Of a stretch of DNA of 64,000 nucleotides, positions 1 through 8,429 are shown piece by piece. Position 1 is the first letter of the stretch, and the number at the start of each line of letters is the position of its first letter. The stretch spans positions 1 through 64,000 of the forward strand of contig CAZWFE010000002.1 of the NCBI GenBank assembly GCA_964633145.1, given 5' to 3'. This DNA is from CAJXSD01 sp964633145 (GTDB taxonomy: Bacteria; Pseudomonadota; Alphaproteobacteria; Rhodobacterales; Rhodobacteraceae). The notes below the pieces were generated by a model. It did no database searches and was not told where the DNA came from. It worked only from the letters and a program-made list of their open reading frames with translations. A program made the translations under genes and the position numbers.

Positions 1-10
1 GGGGTAGCCA

Positions 11-634
11 ATGACGTTTATAGTTACATTCTTTTTTCTTCTTGTGGCTTTGTTTGGTATATTTGCATTCTTATCTCATGGCCCGCAGCCCGACGACATG
101 GATGAATTTCAATATGCCGGGTTTTGGCAACGTTGTGGGGCATACTATATAGACACGACGATCATTTCTGTGTGTTCTAGCGTGCTGGTACTTATTTTTG
201 TTTTTGGTGCGATTGTGCCAGACCAAAAGCTTGTGTATGCTCGACCCAGTGTCATATTGTCATTAATGTCAACTTTCCTTTATTTAACTTACTTTGCAGT
301 ATTTGAAAGCTCTGAGCTGAAAGCGACCCCTGGAAAACTGGCCATGGGCATACAAGTTGTCGACAGGAGCGGGCAAGGAATTAGCCTTGGAAGGGCTTAT
401 TTACGGTTGTTCTGCTGTTTTTTCAATTATTTAACCTTTACCTTTGGTTATCTTTTGGCAGGCGTTACGCGACAGAAAGTGGCGTTACATGATGTGTTGG
501 CCAAAACGTTGGTCATTCAGGCGCCACAATCGAAACGGACCAGACAGACTTCCAATATATGGACGGGAAAGCTGTCTGGGGAAAGTGCTGTGCCCGAGCA
601 AGACATGCAACCAAAATACGACCCAAGATTTTAA
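11..634 (+). CDS. RDD family membrane protein (copy 1)
   Basis: A 207-residue protein. The first 22 residues form a hydrophobic helix, and after it comes an RDD-type domain (about residues 35-170) with the typical opening GFWQRCGAYYIDT, two or three membrane helices and the signature TPGKLAMGIQVVD. RDD proteins are small polytopic inner-membrane proteins; some have been linked to ion or sodium transport, but the function of this one cannot be read from sequence. The ATG follows a GGGG stretch close to the window edge. A second RDD gene begins 9 nt downstream, so the two are almost certainly co-transcribed. The tail after residue 170 is polar and shares nothing visible with its neighbour. Confidence 0.8.
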   Translation: MTFIVTFFFLLVALFGIFAFLSHGPQPDDMDEFQYAGFWQRCGAYYIDTTIISVCSSVLVLIFVFGAIVPDQKLVYARPSVILSLMSTFLYLTYFAVFESSELKATPGKLAMGIQVVDRSGQGISLGRAYLRLFCCFFNYLTFTFGYLLAGVTRQKVALHDVLAKTLVIQAPQSKRTRQTSNIWTGKLSGESAVPEQDMQPKYDPRF

Positions 635-643
635 GGTGGCAAT

Positions 644-1213
644 ATGCTGAATGATTCAAGTGTTTCACAATTTCTCCGAGATAACCCAGAACTATGGTTT
701 ATCGCCCTAGGCATTTTTTACTTACTTACGACAATCGCATTGACCTATTCGCTGTCTAAACGTGACGTTGACTATGGGCCACTTAGGCCGGCGGCTTTGT
801 GGCGACGTGTTCTTGCAGCGGTCGTTGATCTCGCTTGCCTAGGGGGGATTGCATTAACGATCCATAGCTTCGTGTTTGCAGCCCCATTCAGTCTTGCCGT
901 CAAAGATGAACAGATGGCTCGGGCACTGCTGATTGAATTTTTGGTTCTTATTGTAATGAATTTTTTTGTATTTGCGGCCTTTTTCAGCTCGTCGTGGCAG
1001 GGGACGTTAGGGATGAAAATCTTTGGCATTGCCATTGTGGATCAGGTTGGCGAACGCTTGAGCTTTGGCAAAGCCGTATTGCGTCAATTCGGTTCTATTT
1101 TGACGCTTCAGTGGCTTGGATACGGGTATTTGGCTGCATTATTTACGCTACGATCCCAAACACTGCATGATTTAATGGCAACAACTTTGGTTGTGCGATC
1201 AAGGGATTTGTAA
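644..1213 (+). CDS. RDD family membrane protein (copy 2)
   Basis: A 189-residue paralogue of the gene just upstream. It has an N-terminal helix (about residues 16-36), then an RDD domain starting LWRRVLAAVVDLAC with the conserved segment GTLGMKIFGIAIVD, and at least three membrane spans. The start is supported by AAGGTGG 5-6 nt before the ATG. The tandem arrangement suggests that the two proteins work as a hetero-oligomer, or that a duplication has diverged; both are inferences. It converges on the pyruvate dehydrogenase operon with a shared hairpin between the stop codons. Confidence 0.8.
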   Translation: MLNDSSVSQFLRDNPELWFIALGIFYLLTTIALTYSLSKRDVDYGPLRPAALWRRVLAAVVDLACLGGIALTIHSFVFAAPFSLAVKDEQMARALLIEFLVLIVMNFFVFAAFFSSSWQGTLGMKIFGIAIVDQVGERLSFGKAVLRQFGSILTLQWLGYGYLAALFTLRSQTLHDLMATTLVVRSRDL

Positions 1214-1219
1214 AATATT

Positions 1220-1238
1220 GGGGGGCCAGTGGCCCCCC
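1220..1238 (-). terminator. GC-rich hairpin between rdd2 and pdhC
   Basis: GGGGGGCC and GGCCCCCC form a perfect 8-bp stem with a 3-nt loop. Read on the minus strand it is followed by CAATATTTTAC, a modest T-rich tail, so it most likely ends the PDH operon and may also serve the convergent RDD genes. Confidence 0.6.
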
Positions 1239-1245
1239 GAAATTG

Positions 1246-2539
1246 TTATGCCAGCATGCCCATTGGGTTTTCCAACCCATCGACAATGGATTGCAGCAAC
1301 TGTGCCCCCAAGGCGCCATCAATAACACGGTGATCAACAGACAATGTGACAGACATCACTGTTGCGACACCCAAGGACCCATCCGCAGAGACAACCGGTT
1401 TTTTCACACCAGCGCCAACAGCCAAAATGGCCCCGTGCGGTGGATTGATGACCGCGTCAAAGTTATCGATGCCGAACATCCCTAGGTTGGAAATTGCAAA
1501 ACTGCCGCCTTGGTATTCATGGGGCGCCAATTTTTTGTCACGTGCGCGTGCTGCCAAATCTTTCATTTCGGATGACAGCGCGGACAATGATTTTTTATCT
1601 GCGTCTTTCAACACAGGGGTAAACAATCCCCCTTCGATTGCGACGGCAACGGCCACATCAGATGGCGTCAGTTGCAAGACGCGGTCGCCCGCCCAAACCG
1701 CATTGGCCGCAGGCACGGCCTGCAATGCGTTGGCGCAGGCTTTGATGATGAAATCGTTCACCGATAGTTTCACGCCGCGTGATTCCAACTGCTTGTTGAT
1801 CTGTGCGCGGAATGACAGCAAATCATCAATGCGAATATCGCGACGCAGATAGAAATGCGGTATGGTTTGCTTCGCCTCGGTCAGACGCGCAGCAATTGTT
1901 TTGCGCATGCCGTCTAGGGGGATTTCGGTATATTCGCGATCCGCATAGAGTTTGGCGATTGCATCAGCCGACACGCTAGGCGCGGTGATTGCGGATGCTG
2001 CCGCTGGGCTCGCAGAGGCAGAAGCTGCGGGCGTTGTCGTGGTTGTTGCGGTTGCTGACAGTACATCCGCTTTTACAATTCGCCCACGCGGGCCCGAGCC
2101 GTTGATCTGTGTTAAATCCAAACCTTTGTCCGCAGCGATGCGGCGGGCTAGGGGGGACGCAAAAACGCGTGCCCCATCTTGCAATNNNNNNNNNNNNNNN
2201 NNNNNNNNNNNNNNNNNNNNNNNNNNNNNNNNNNNNNNNNNNNNNNNNNNNNNNNNNNNNNNNNNNNNNNNNNNNNNNNNNNNNNTCCGCGGTTTCGCCG
2301 TCTTCTAACAGTACGGCGATAGGGGTGTTTACTTTGACACCCTCGCTGCCCTCGGTGATCAAGATTTTACCAATCACACCTTCGTCGACGGCTTCGAATT
2401 CCATCGTGGCTTTGTCGGTTTCGATTTCAGCGATAATATCGCCTGATGATACGGTATCACCCTCTTTGACCAGCCATTTGGCCAATGTGCCTTCCTCCAT
2501 CGTAGGGGAAAGGGCGGGCATCAGAATTTCTGTTGGCAT
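1246..2539 (-). CDS. pdhC: Pyruvate dehydrogenase E2, dihydrolipoamide acetyltransferase (interrupted by assembly gap)
   Basis: This is the core of the pyruvate dehydrogenase complex, which transfers acetyl groups from E1 through lipoyl-lysine to CoA. The N-terminal part (2539-2286) is a lipoyl domain with the lipoylation motif ETDKA (Lys43). The C-terminal part (from 2185) holds the peripheral subunit-binding domain (ASPLARRIAADKGLDL), an Ala/Thr-rich linker and the catalytic acyltransferase domain ending with the active-site motif DHRVIDG. An AGGAGG ribosome site precedes the ATG. The 100-N gap sits in the first flexible linker. The two halves are in different frames as numbered; the true gap must be a multiple of 3 nt, so this is an assembly artefact and not a frameshift. 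The gene begins 11 nt after pdhB. Confidence 0.93.
2186..2285. other. Assembly gap of 100 N inside pdhC
   Basis: One hundred consecutive N. Coding constraints require a multiple of 3 nt here, so the length is a placeholder. The missing part is the Ala/Pro-rich linker of E2, which resembles the equivalent linker of the adjacent pdhB; that similarity is a plausible cause of the assembly failure. Confidence 0.95.
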
Positions 2540-2550
2540 ATCTGTTCCTC

Positions 2551-3918
2551 CTAGCGATAGGTCACTTGTTTTGCCGCGGCGACAACTTCGTCAGTTGTAA
2601 TCAGCGCATGTTTTTCCAAATTCGCAGCATATGGCATGGGCACGTCTTTACCGGTGCAATTGATGACGGGCGCGTCCAAATAATCAAAGGCACGTTCCAT
2701 GATGGTGGCAGACAGATGGTTGCCAATGGATCCAACCGGCCAGCCTTCTTCTACGGTGATGCAGCGATTTGTTTTCATCACAGACGCAATTACCGTGTCA
2801 TAATCGATGGGGCGCAATGTCCGTAAATCAATGACTTCTGCGGAGATGCCGTCTGCGGCTAATTTGTCGGCCGCCTCTAGGGCATATGTCATACCGATAC
2901 CGAATGACACGATGGTTACATCGCTGCCTTCGCGCCAAATGCGTGCTTTGCCGAATGGAATTGTGAAATCATCCATGACAGGAACGTCAAAGGAACGACC
3001 GTAAAGGATTTCATTTTCCAAGAAAATTACAGGGTTATCATCGCGGATCGCGGTTTTCATCAACCCTTTGTAATCAGAGGCGGAGTAAGGCATAACGACC
3101 TTAAGTCCCGGGATCTGTGCATACCATGCGGCGTAATCTTGGCTGTGTTGTGCACCCACGCGGGCAGCGGCACCATTTGGACCCCGAAACACCATGGGTG
3201 CACCCATTTGACCACCCGACATATACAGCGTTTTCGCGGCCGAGTTGATGATATGGTCGATCGCCTGCATGGCAAAGTTAAAGGTCATGAATTCAACAAT
3301 CGGGCGCAAACCACCGAATGCGGCGCCCACACCGATACCCGCGAAACCGTGTTCAGTGATAGGTGTGTCGATCACGCGCTTTGATCCGAATTCATCCAGC
3401 ATCCCTTGGGAAATTTTATAGGCGCCTTGGTATTCAGCAACCTCTTCGCCCATCAAAAACACTGTTTCGTCGCGGCGCATTTCCTCGGCCATCGCGTCGC
3501 GCAATGCTTCGCGGACGGTTTGTTGTTTCAATTCGGTGCCTTCGGGCCAATCGGGCGATGCGTTTGATACAATCTCAACCGCGGCGGGGGCTGCTGCAAC
3601 GGCAGGTGCGGTTTCAACTGGCGCGGCTGCGGCTGCCGCTGGGGCAGGGGCTGCGGCCAAGTCTGATACGGTTTCGCCGTCCTCGACCAAAATGGCGATG
3701 GGGGTGTTTACCTTGACGTCTGCTGTGCCTTCGGCAATTAGGACTTTGCCGATAATGCCTTCGTCGACGGCTTCGAACTCCATCGTCGCTTTGTCGGTTT
3801 CAATCTCGGCGATGATGTCGCCAGATTTTACTGTGTCACCCTCTTTGACCAACCATTTGGCCAATGTGCCTTCCTCCATCGTTGGGGATAGGGCAGGCAT
3901 AAGAATTTCGGTTGCCAT
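2551..3918 (-). CDS. pdhB: Pyruvate dehydrogenase E1 beta subunit with N-terminal lipoyl domain
   Basis: A 455-residue protein: a lipoyl domain (1-80, ETDKA with Lys43), an Ala/Pro linker (about 85-130), then a full E1 beta transketolase-like domain (TVREALRDAMAEEMRRDE onward, with ITEHGFAGIGVGAAFGGL and the C-terminal transketolase domain). It pairs with PdhA to decarboxylate pyruvate with thiamine diphosphate. The start was placed at MATEIL because AAGGAG lies just upstream and the sequence then matches the E2 lipoyl domain; an upstream in-frame start would add 24 residues of unrelated sequence overlapping pdhA. A lipoyl domain on E1 beta is known from several alphaproteobacteria and is not a misassembly, since the downstream E1 beta sequence is continuous with it. 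Confidence 0.96.
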   Translation of the reverse strand: MATEILMPALSPTMEEGTLAKWLVKEGDTVKSGDIIAEIETDKATMEFEAVDEGIIGKVLIAEGTADVKVNTPIAILVEDGETVSDLAAAPAPAAAAAAPVETAPAVAAAPAAVEIVSNASPDWPEGTELKQQTVREALRDAMAEEMRRDETVFLMGEEVAEYQGAYKISQGMLDEFGSKRVIDTPITEHGFAGIGVGAAFGGLRPIVEFMTFNFAMQAIDHIINSAAKTLYMSGGQMGAPMVFRGPNGAAARVGAQHSQDYAAWYAQIPGLKVVMPYSASDYKGLMKTAIRDDNPVIFLENEILYGRSFDVPVMDDFTIPFGKARIWREGSDVTIVSFGIGMTYALEAADKLAADGISAEVIDLRTLRPIDYDTVIASVMKTNRCITVEEGWPVGSIGNHLSATIMERAFDYLDAPVINCTGKDVPMPYAANLEKHALITTDEVVAAAKQVTYR

Positions 3919-3931
3919 AGTCTTCGTCTCC

Positions 3932-4921
3932 TTATGCGTAGATATCTGTCCACAGCTCATCCAAGCTGGGCTCTGGGCTGGTTTTGGCAAATTCTGCGGA
4001 TGCGTTTACGACTTCTTTGATCTCTTTATCGATCAATTTCAAATCATCCTCGGACGCATGGCCGCCAGTCAATAACATTGAACGTACGTTTTCGATCGGA
4101 TCACGTTCATCCCGCATTTTTTGAACTTCTTCACGGGTCCGGTACTTTGCCGGATCTGACATGGAATGCCCGCGATAGCGATAGGTCTTTACTTCCAGGA
4201 TATAGGGGCCTTTGCCCGAACGGCAGTGGGCGACAGCCTTTTCACCCGCGGCTTTCACGGCCAAGACATCCATACCATCGACTGCCTCGCCCGGGATGCC
4301 AAATGCAATACCACGTGTATAGATGTCGGGTGACGATGTTGATCGGTTTTGCGATGTGCCCATAGCATATTGGTTGTTTTCGATTACGAAAATAACGGGC
4401 AATTTCCATAGGGCTGCCATGTTAAAGGTTTCATAGACCTGACCTTGGTTTGCGGCCCCATCACCAAAATATGTAAATGTGACGCGTCCATTTCCAAGGT
4501 AATTGTCAGCAAATGCCAAGCCCGCCCCTAGCGGAACCTGTGCTGCAACGATACCGTGGCCACCATAGAAATGTTTTTCCTTGGAAAACATATGCATGGA
4601 TCCGCCTTTGCCCTTGGAATAACCACCTTCGCGGCCAGTCAGCTCGGCCATCACGCCGTTTGCTTCCATTCCGCAGGCCAGCATGTGGCCGTGATCGCGA
4701 TAGGATGTGATGCGTTTATCACCTTCTTCGGCGGCGGCCTCAAGGCCGACAACGACGGCCTCTTGGCCGATATAGAGGTGGCAAAATCCACCGATAAGAC
4801 CCATACCGTATAATTGGCCGGCTTTCTCTTCGAAACGCCGGATCAATAACATATCGCGGTAATATTTTGTTAGCTCTTCGGCCGATACATTCGGTTTGGC
4901 CGAGCTTTTTTTAACAGCCAT
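3932..4921 (-). CDS. pdhA: Pyruvate dehydrogenase E1 alpha subunit
   Basis: A 329-residue thiamine-diphosphate-dependent subunit. The ThDP/Mg motif runs from GDGAANQ (153) to ENNQYAMG (181-188), and the RYRGHSMSDP loop characteristic of E1 alpha follows. It is the first gene of the pdhA-pdhB-pdhC operon, 13 nt before pdhB. A GAGGG site lies about 8 nt before the ATG. Two palindromic sequences lie 20-110 nt upstream and are listed separately as candidate operators. Confidence 0.96.
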   Translation of the reverse strand: MAVKKSSAKPNVSAEELTKYYRDMLLIRRFEEKAGQLYGMGLIGGFCHLYIGQEAVVVGLEAAAEEGDKRITSYRDHGHMLACGMEANGVMAELTGREGGYSKGKGGSMHMFSKEKHFYGGHGIVAAQVPLGAGLAFADNYLGNGRVTFTYFGDGAANQGQVYETFNMAALWKLPVIFVIENNQYAMGTSQNRSTSSPDIYTRGIAFGIPGEAVDGMDVLAVKAAGEKAVAHCRSGKGPYILEVKTYRYRGHSMSDPAKYRTREEVQKMRDERDPIENVRSMLLTGGHASEDDLKLIDKEIKEVVNASAEFAKTSPEPSLDELWTDIYA

Positions 4922-4940
4922 CTGAACACCCTCGTGAAAA

Positions 4941-4960
4941 ATAGTTTAGTGTTAAACTAT
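4941..4960. promoter_or_regulatory. Palindrome upstream of pdhA, candidate operator
   Basis: ATAGTTTAGTGTTAAACTAT is a perfect 8-bp inverted repeat with a 4-bp centre, 20 nt before the pdhA start codon. The size and symmetry suit a dimeric repressor overlapping the promoter or 5' leader. It does not match the enterobacterial PdhR site, so the regulator is unknown. Confidence 0.45.
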
Positions 4961-5109
4961 CTCTTACATGAAAATTCTTGCTGTTGCGAGAAAAAATTTT
5001 TGTTGCATGCCAGTTATGCGCAAACTGCATGCGTGTACCCCGATGGCCATGGCTTTGCGTCCGTGTTCCAGACGGAAAAATTGGGAATGTTTGGTATTAG
5101 ATGCGCGTT

Positions 5110-5409
5110 TTATTGAATGATGATTTCATCGGGACGCACTTGGCCCAAAATATCGCGTACCTGTTGATCCAGTAAATCCAGATCTAGGTAATCATCTGAC
5201 ATTCTGCGGGTCAGATTTTCCATACGGGCCACTTGCCGTGATAGGCGGTCCAGATCGGATTGAAGTTTGTTGTTCTGCGCGATGATTTCTGCACGGCGGA
5301 ACAGGCCGTAGTCGCCCTGTACCGCCGCAAAAGTGAAATACAGGCTTAGCGCCAATGCAAGGGCAAAAGCCCCCAACATTCCCCATGGTGGTGTATTTCT
5401 CTTGCTCAT
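5110..5409 (-). CDS. FtsB/DivIC-like septum formation protein
   Basis: A 99-residue single-pass membrane protein: a short cytoplasmic N-terminus, one transmembrane helix (about residues 10-30) and a periplasmic coiled coil (about 35-75) with heptad hydrophobics. This is the architecture of the FtsB/DivIC family, which bridges FtsL and FtsQ in the divisome. I chose the ATG at 5409 (MSKRNTPPWG) over an in-frame TTG four codons upstream. It sits upstream of pdhA on the same strand but with a 188-nt gap, so it probably has its own transcript. Confidence 0.8.
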   Translation of the reverse strand: MSKRNTPPWGMLGAFALALALSLYFTFAAVQGDYGLFRRAEIIAQNNKLQSDLDRLSRQVARMENLTRRMSDDYLDLDLLDQQVRDILGQVRPDEIIIQ

Positions 5410-5502
5410 GGTTTGCCTCAATGGTCCCCCGTATTTTCGGGGTTATTCGGTGACTATGTCACAAGTGATTCGTTTTGTGAATCCCTCTAATGAAAAAAAA
5501 TG

Positions 5503-5527
5503 AAAAAACCCGCCTTTGGGGCGGGTT
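5503..5527 (-). terminator. Rho-independent terminator of the aldolase gene
   Basis: AACCCGCC and GGCGGGTT form an 8-bp stem with a 5-nt loop. On the minus strand it is followed directly by TTTTTTCATTTTTTTT. It lies 31 nt after the aldolase stop codon and before the ftsB-like gene. Confidence 0.85.
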
Positions 5528-5557
5528 CAATTTGAAAAATACGCGAAATTTAGGTGC

Positions 5558-6466
5558 TTATGCGTTTGACGCGTCGTATATGCCTTGGATTGCTGTGTCC
5601 AATGCCGCGTTAAATTCGTCATCCGTCTGTTGCGCGCTGAGTGTTTCGGTCAATGCCCGCGAAAATGACGCGATAATACCACGGTTTTGGGCCAGACGTG
5701 TGTTTGCCTCTTGCATGGAATATCCACCCGACAGCGCAACAACGCGCAGTACGCGTGGATGTTCGACCAATGGCGCATAAAGGTTGGGCGTTTCAGGCAA
5801 TGTCAATTTAAGCATGACATTTTTATCGTCGGGCAGCGCATTCAAGCGTTCTAAGATTGCTGCGCACAACATCTGTTCTGCTTGGGATTTGTCGGCAATC
5901 GAAATCGTCACCTCTGGTTCGATGATCGGGATCAATCCATGTTCTAAGATTTGCAGACCAATTTCGAATTGTTGGTCCACGACCGCGCGGATGCCGGTTT
6001 CATTCGCACCATCAATGACCGAGCGCATTTTTGTACCAAAGATTTGCTTGTCTACGGCACGCGCAAGCAATGCATCCAAATCAGGCATTGGCTTTAACAG
6101 TTTTACGTCATTTTCCGCGTCTGCTAGGCCTTTGTCGACTTTCAAAAATGGCACGACACCGCATGTTTGCCATAGATATTGCGCCGTAGGGGTGCCATTA
6201 ATGTCGCGATCCATTGTCATTTCAAACAAGATGGCGCCTAGGACACGTTCGCCGTTGAATGCAGGTGATGTGATAATGCGGCGGCGCATTTGATGGATCA
6301 GATCGAACATTTCGGCATCGTTCGAATATTCGTTTTCAGCGACACCATAAAGCGCCAAGGCCTTAGGGGTTGATCCGCCGCTTTGATCCAGTGCTGCAAT
6401 AAAGCCGGCGCCGGATTTAATTGTTTCAATTTGCTTTTGGTGTTCTGCGGTGGGTAGGGCTGACAT
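5558..6466 (-). CDS. Fructose-bisphosphate aldolase, class I
   Basis: A 302-residue Schiff-base aldolase that splits fructose 1,6-bisphosphate into two triose phosphates. The N-terminal motif AALDQSGGSTPKAL and the catalytic-lysine region VMLKLTLPE, with the C-terminal ALSGGYSMQEAN segment, place it in the bacterial class I group of about 300 residues. GGAGC precedes the ATG. Its own terminator follows, and it lies next to pgk on the same strand, though a terminator separates the two genes. Class I (metal-independent) aldolase next to pgk is a usual Rhodobacteraceae arrangement. Confidence 0.93.
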   Translation of the reverse strand: MSALPTAEHQKQIETIKSGAGFIAALDQSGGSTPKALALYGVAENEYSNDAEMFDLIHQMRRRIITSPAFNGERVLGAILFEMTMDRDINGTPTAQYLWQTCGVVPFLKVDKGLADAENDVKLLKPMPDLDALLARAVDKQIFGTKMRSVIDGANETGIRAVVDQQFEIGLQILEHGLIPIIEPEVTISIADKSQAEQMLCAAILERLNALPDDKNVMLKLTLPETPNLYAPLVEHPRVLRVVALSGGYSMQEANTRLAQNRGIIASFSRALTETLSAQQTDDEFNAALDTAIQGIYDASNA

Positions 6467-6563
6467 CGTGATGCTCCGGTATTGTAACTGGTTTCACAAA
6501 GTCCCTAGCGAAACTTATTCTATGTGGCAATCGTGGTTGCGCTATCACCGATCAACAGAAATG

Positions 6564-6587
6564 AAAAAGGCCCGAAACTTGGGCCTT
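6564..6587 (-). terminator. Rho-independent terminator of pgk
   Basis: AAGGCCC and GGGCCTT make a 7-bp stem with a 7-nt loop, followed on the minus strand by a short T run. It lies 29 nt beyond the pgk stop codon. Confidence 0.8.
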
Positions 6588-6615
6588 GATCCTGAAATGA
6601 TGTGGTTTTGTGCAA

Positions 6616-7803
6616 TTACGAAAGCGCGGCAACACCGGGCAATGTCTTGCCCTCCATCCATTCCAAAAACGCGCCACCCGCGGTCGAGATATAGCTAAAC
6701 TGCCCAGCCGCACCCGATTTGTTTAGCGCGGCAACCGTGTCACCGCCACCGGCTACAGAAATCAACGCCCCCGATTGGGTCAATGCGGCTGCATGTTCGG
6801 CCGCGGCATTTGTTGCCGCGTCAAACGGGTCCAATTCAAAGGCCCCAAGTGGGCCATTCCAGATCAGCGTTTTGCAGCTGTCAAAGACGGATTTCAGGCT
6901 TGCGATGGTTTCAGGGCCCGCATCCAAAATCATCGCATCGCTGGGGCATTGCGCCGCTGGAACCGTTTCATGCGCGGCCTGCGCCTTGAATTCGCGGGCG
7001 ACCACAACATCACAGGGTAAATGAATTGTGCAATCACTGCTGTCTGCCTTGGCCAGAATATCACGCGCGGTTTGCGTCATATCATGTTCGGCCAGTGATG
7101 CGCCAACATCCAGTCCTTGGGCCGCTAGGAATGTGTTTGCCATGCCGCCGCCGATGACCAAATGATCGACCTTGCCCACCAAATTGCCCAGCAGTTCCAG
7201 CTTGGTTGATACTTTCGCACCACCGACAATGGCCACAACAGGGCGTTTGGGCGCGCCTAATGCCGCCTCAAGCGCGCTAAGTTCGGCCTGCATCAAACGG
7301 CCCGCACAGGACGGCAGTAAACGCGCGACACCTTCGGTGGACGCATGGGCGCGGTGCGCTGCGGAAAAGGCATCGTTGCAGTAAATATCGCCCAAAGCGG
7401 CCAAATCCGCAGAGAGTGTGGGATCATTTGCCTCTTCTGTGGATTGGAAACGAGTGTTTTCCAACAATAACACCTGACCCTGTTGCATGGTGCTGACCGC
7501 GGCGGTTGCCGCAGGACCCACGGTTTCGGCAACAAATGTCACGGGCGCTTTGATGTGTTCTTCTAACGCGCTGCGCAAATGGCGCAGGCTCATATCGTCA
7601 CGGCGTTCGCCCTTGGGGCGGCCATAATGGGCCAGCAATATTGGCATGCCCCCTTTGGCCAGTATATCCGTCACGGTTGGAACAATTTTTTCAATCCGTG
7701 TGTGGTCGGTGATTTCGCCATCCTTCATCGGGACGTTGATATCGACCCGCGTTAAAACGCGTTTTCCTGACAAATCGAAATCATCGAGTGTTTTCCAAGC
7801 CAT
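6616..7803 (-). CDS. pgk: Phosphoglycerate kinase
   Basis: A 395-residue glycolytic enzyme that transfers phosphate from 1,3-bisphosphoglycerate to ADP. Family signatures are RVDINVPMKDGEI near the N-terminus, the substrate-binding HYGRPKGE, the hinge segment VVAIVGGAKVSTKLELL and the nucleotide-binding WNGPLGAFE and GGGDTVAAL. Length is typical. AAAGGAAA precedes the ATG. It is divergent from the cyclophilin gene with 119 nt between the start codons. Confidence 0.97.
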   Translation of the reverse strand: MAWKTLDDFDLSGKRVLTRVDINVPMKDGEITDHTRIEKIVPTVTDILAKGGMPILLAHYGRPKGERRDDMSLRHLRSALEEHIKAPVTFVAETVGPAATAAVSTMQQGQVLLLENTRFQSTEEANDPTLSADLAALGDIYCNDAFSAAHRAHASTEGVARLLPSCAGRLMQAELSALEAALGAPKRPVVAIVGGAKVSTKLELLGNLVGKVDHLVIGGGMANTFLAAQGLDVGASLAEHDMTQTARDILAKADSSDCTIHLPCDVVVAREFKAQAAHETVPAAQCPSDAMILDAGPETIASLKSVFDSCKTLIWNGPLGAFELDPFDAATNAAAEHAAALTQSGALISVAGGGDTVAALNKSGAAGQFSYISTAGGAFLEWMEGKTLPGVAALS

Positions 7804-7922
7804 GACCGTTTCCTTTGTGCCTGTAAGGGTGAGATATTGACGATTGCCGCCTTGTGCATCTTGTTCCTTGGATTAAACCAGCTTAGGTATCTATGCAAAT
7901 CAAAACCAAAGGAGTCTGCCAC

Positions 7923-8429
7923 ATGGCCGAAATTAAAGATCCAGAAAACACAATTTTGATGGAACTTAAGGATGGAACCGTCATTATTGAATTGTTACCC
8001 GATATCGCACCCGGCCATTGTGACCGGATGAAGGAATTGGCCCGTTCAGGTGCATATGACAATGTGTGTTTCCACCGTGTGATCGATGGCTTTATGGCGC
8101 AATCAGGCGATGTAAAACACGGCAATATGGAACAGGATTTTGATCTGCGGATGGCGGGAACAGGTGGGTCCGATTTGCCCAACCTTAAGGCTGAATTTTC
8201 TGGCATTCCCCATGATCGTGGCACATTGGGTGCGGCGCGTTCGGCCAACCCAGACAGCGCCAACAGCCAGTTTTTCATCAACTTTAGTGACAACCATTTC
8301 CTAAACCGTCAGTACACCGTTTATGGACGTGTGATCTCAGGCATGGAATTTGTTGATGCCATCACCCGTGGCGAACCCCCTGTGTCGCCCGATCGCATGA
8401 TTTCGGTCAAGGTTGCCGCCGATGCTTAA
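7923..8429 (+). CDS. Peptidylprolyl isomerase, cytoplasmic cyclophilin type
   Basis: A 168-residue cyclophilin with no signal peptide, expected to catalyse prolyl cis-trans isomerisation in the cytoplasm. Key segments are FHRVIDGFMAQSGD (catalytic Arg), NPDSANSQFFINF and NRQYTVYGRVISGMEFVD. The start was set at MAEIKDPEN because AAGGAG lies 10 nt upstream; an in-frame start 10 codons earlier has no ribosome site. The stop overlaps the next gene, a secreted paralogue, by 8 nt, so the two are translationally coupled. Confidence 0.93.
   Translation: MAEIKDPENTILMELKDGTVIIELLPDIAPGHCDRMKELARSGAYDNVCFHRVIDGFMAQSGDVKHGNMEQDFDLRMAGTGGSDLPNLKAEFSGIPHDRGTLGAARSANPDSANSQFFINFSDNHFLNRQYTVYGRVISGMEFVDAITRGEPPVSPDRMISVKVAADA

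Noticed and set aside
1976..2539. Apparent frameshift in pdhC
   Set aside because: The frame change coincides with a placeholder N run; both flanks encode intact E2 domains, so it is an assembly artefact.
2551..3918. pdhB-pdhC chimera caused by misassembly at the lipoyl domain
   Set aside because: E1 beta with an N-terminal lipoyl domain is known in alphaproteobacteria, and its own ribosome site and linker are in place.
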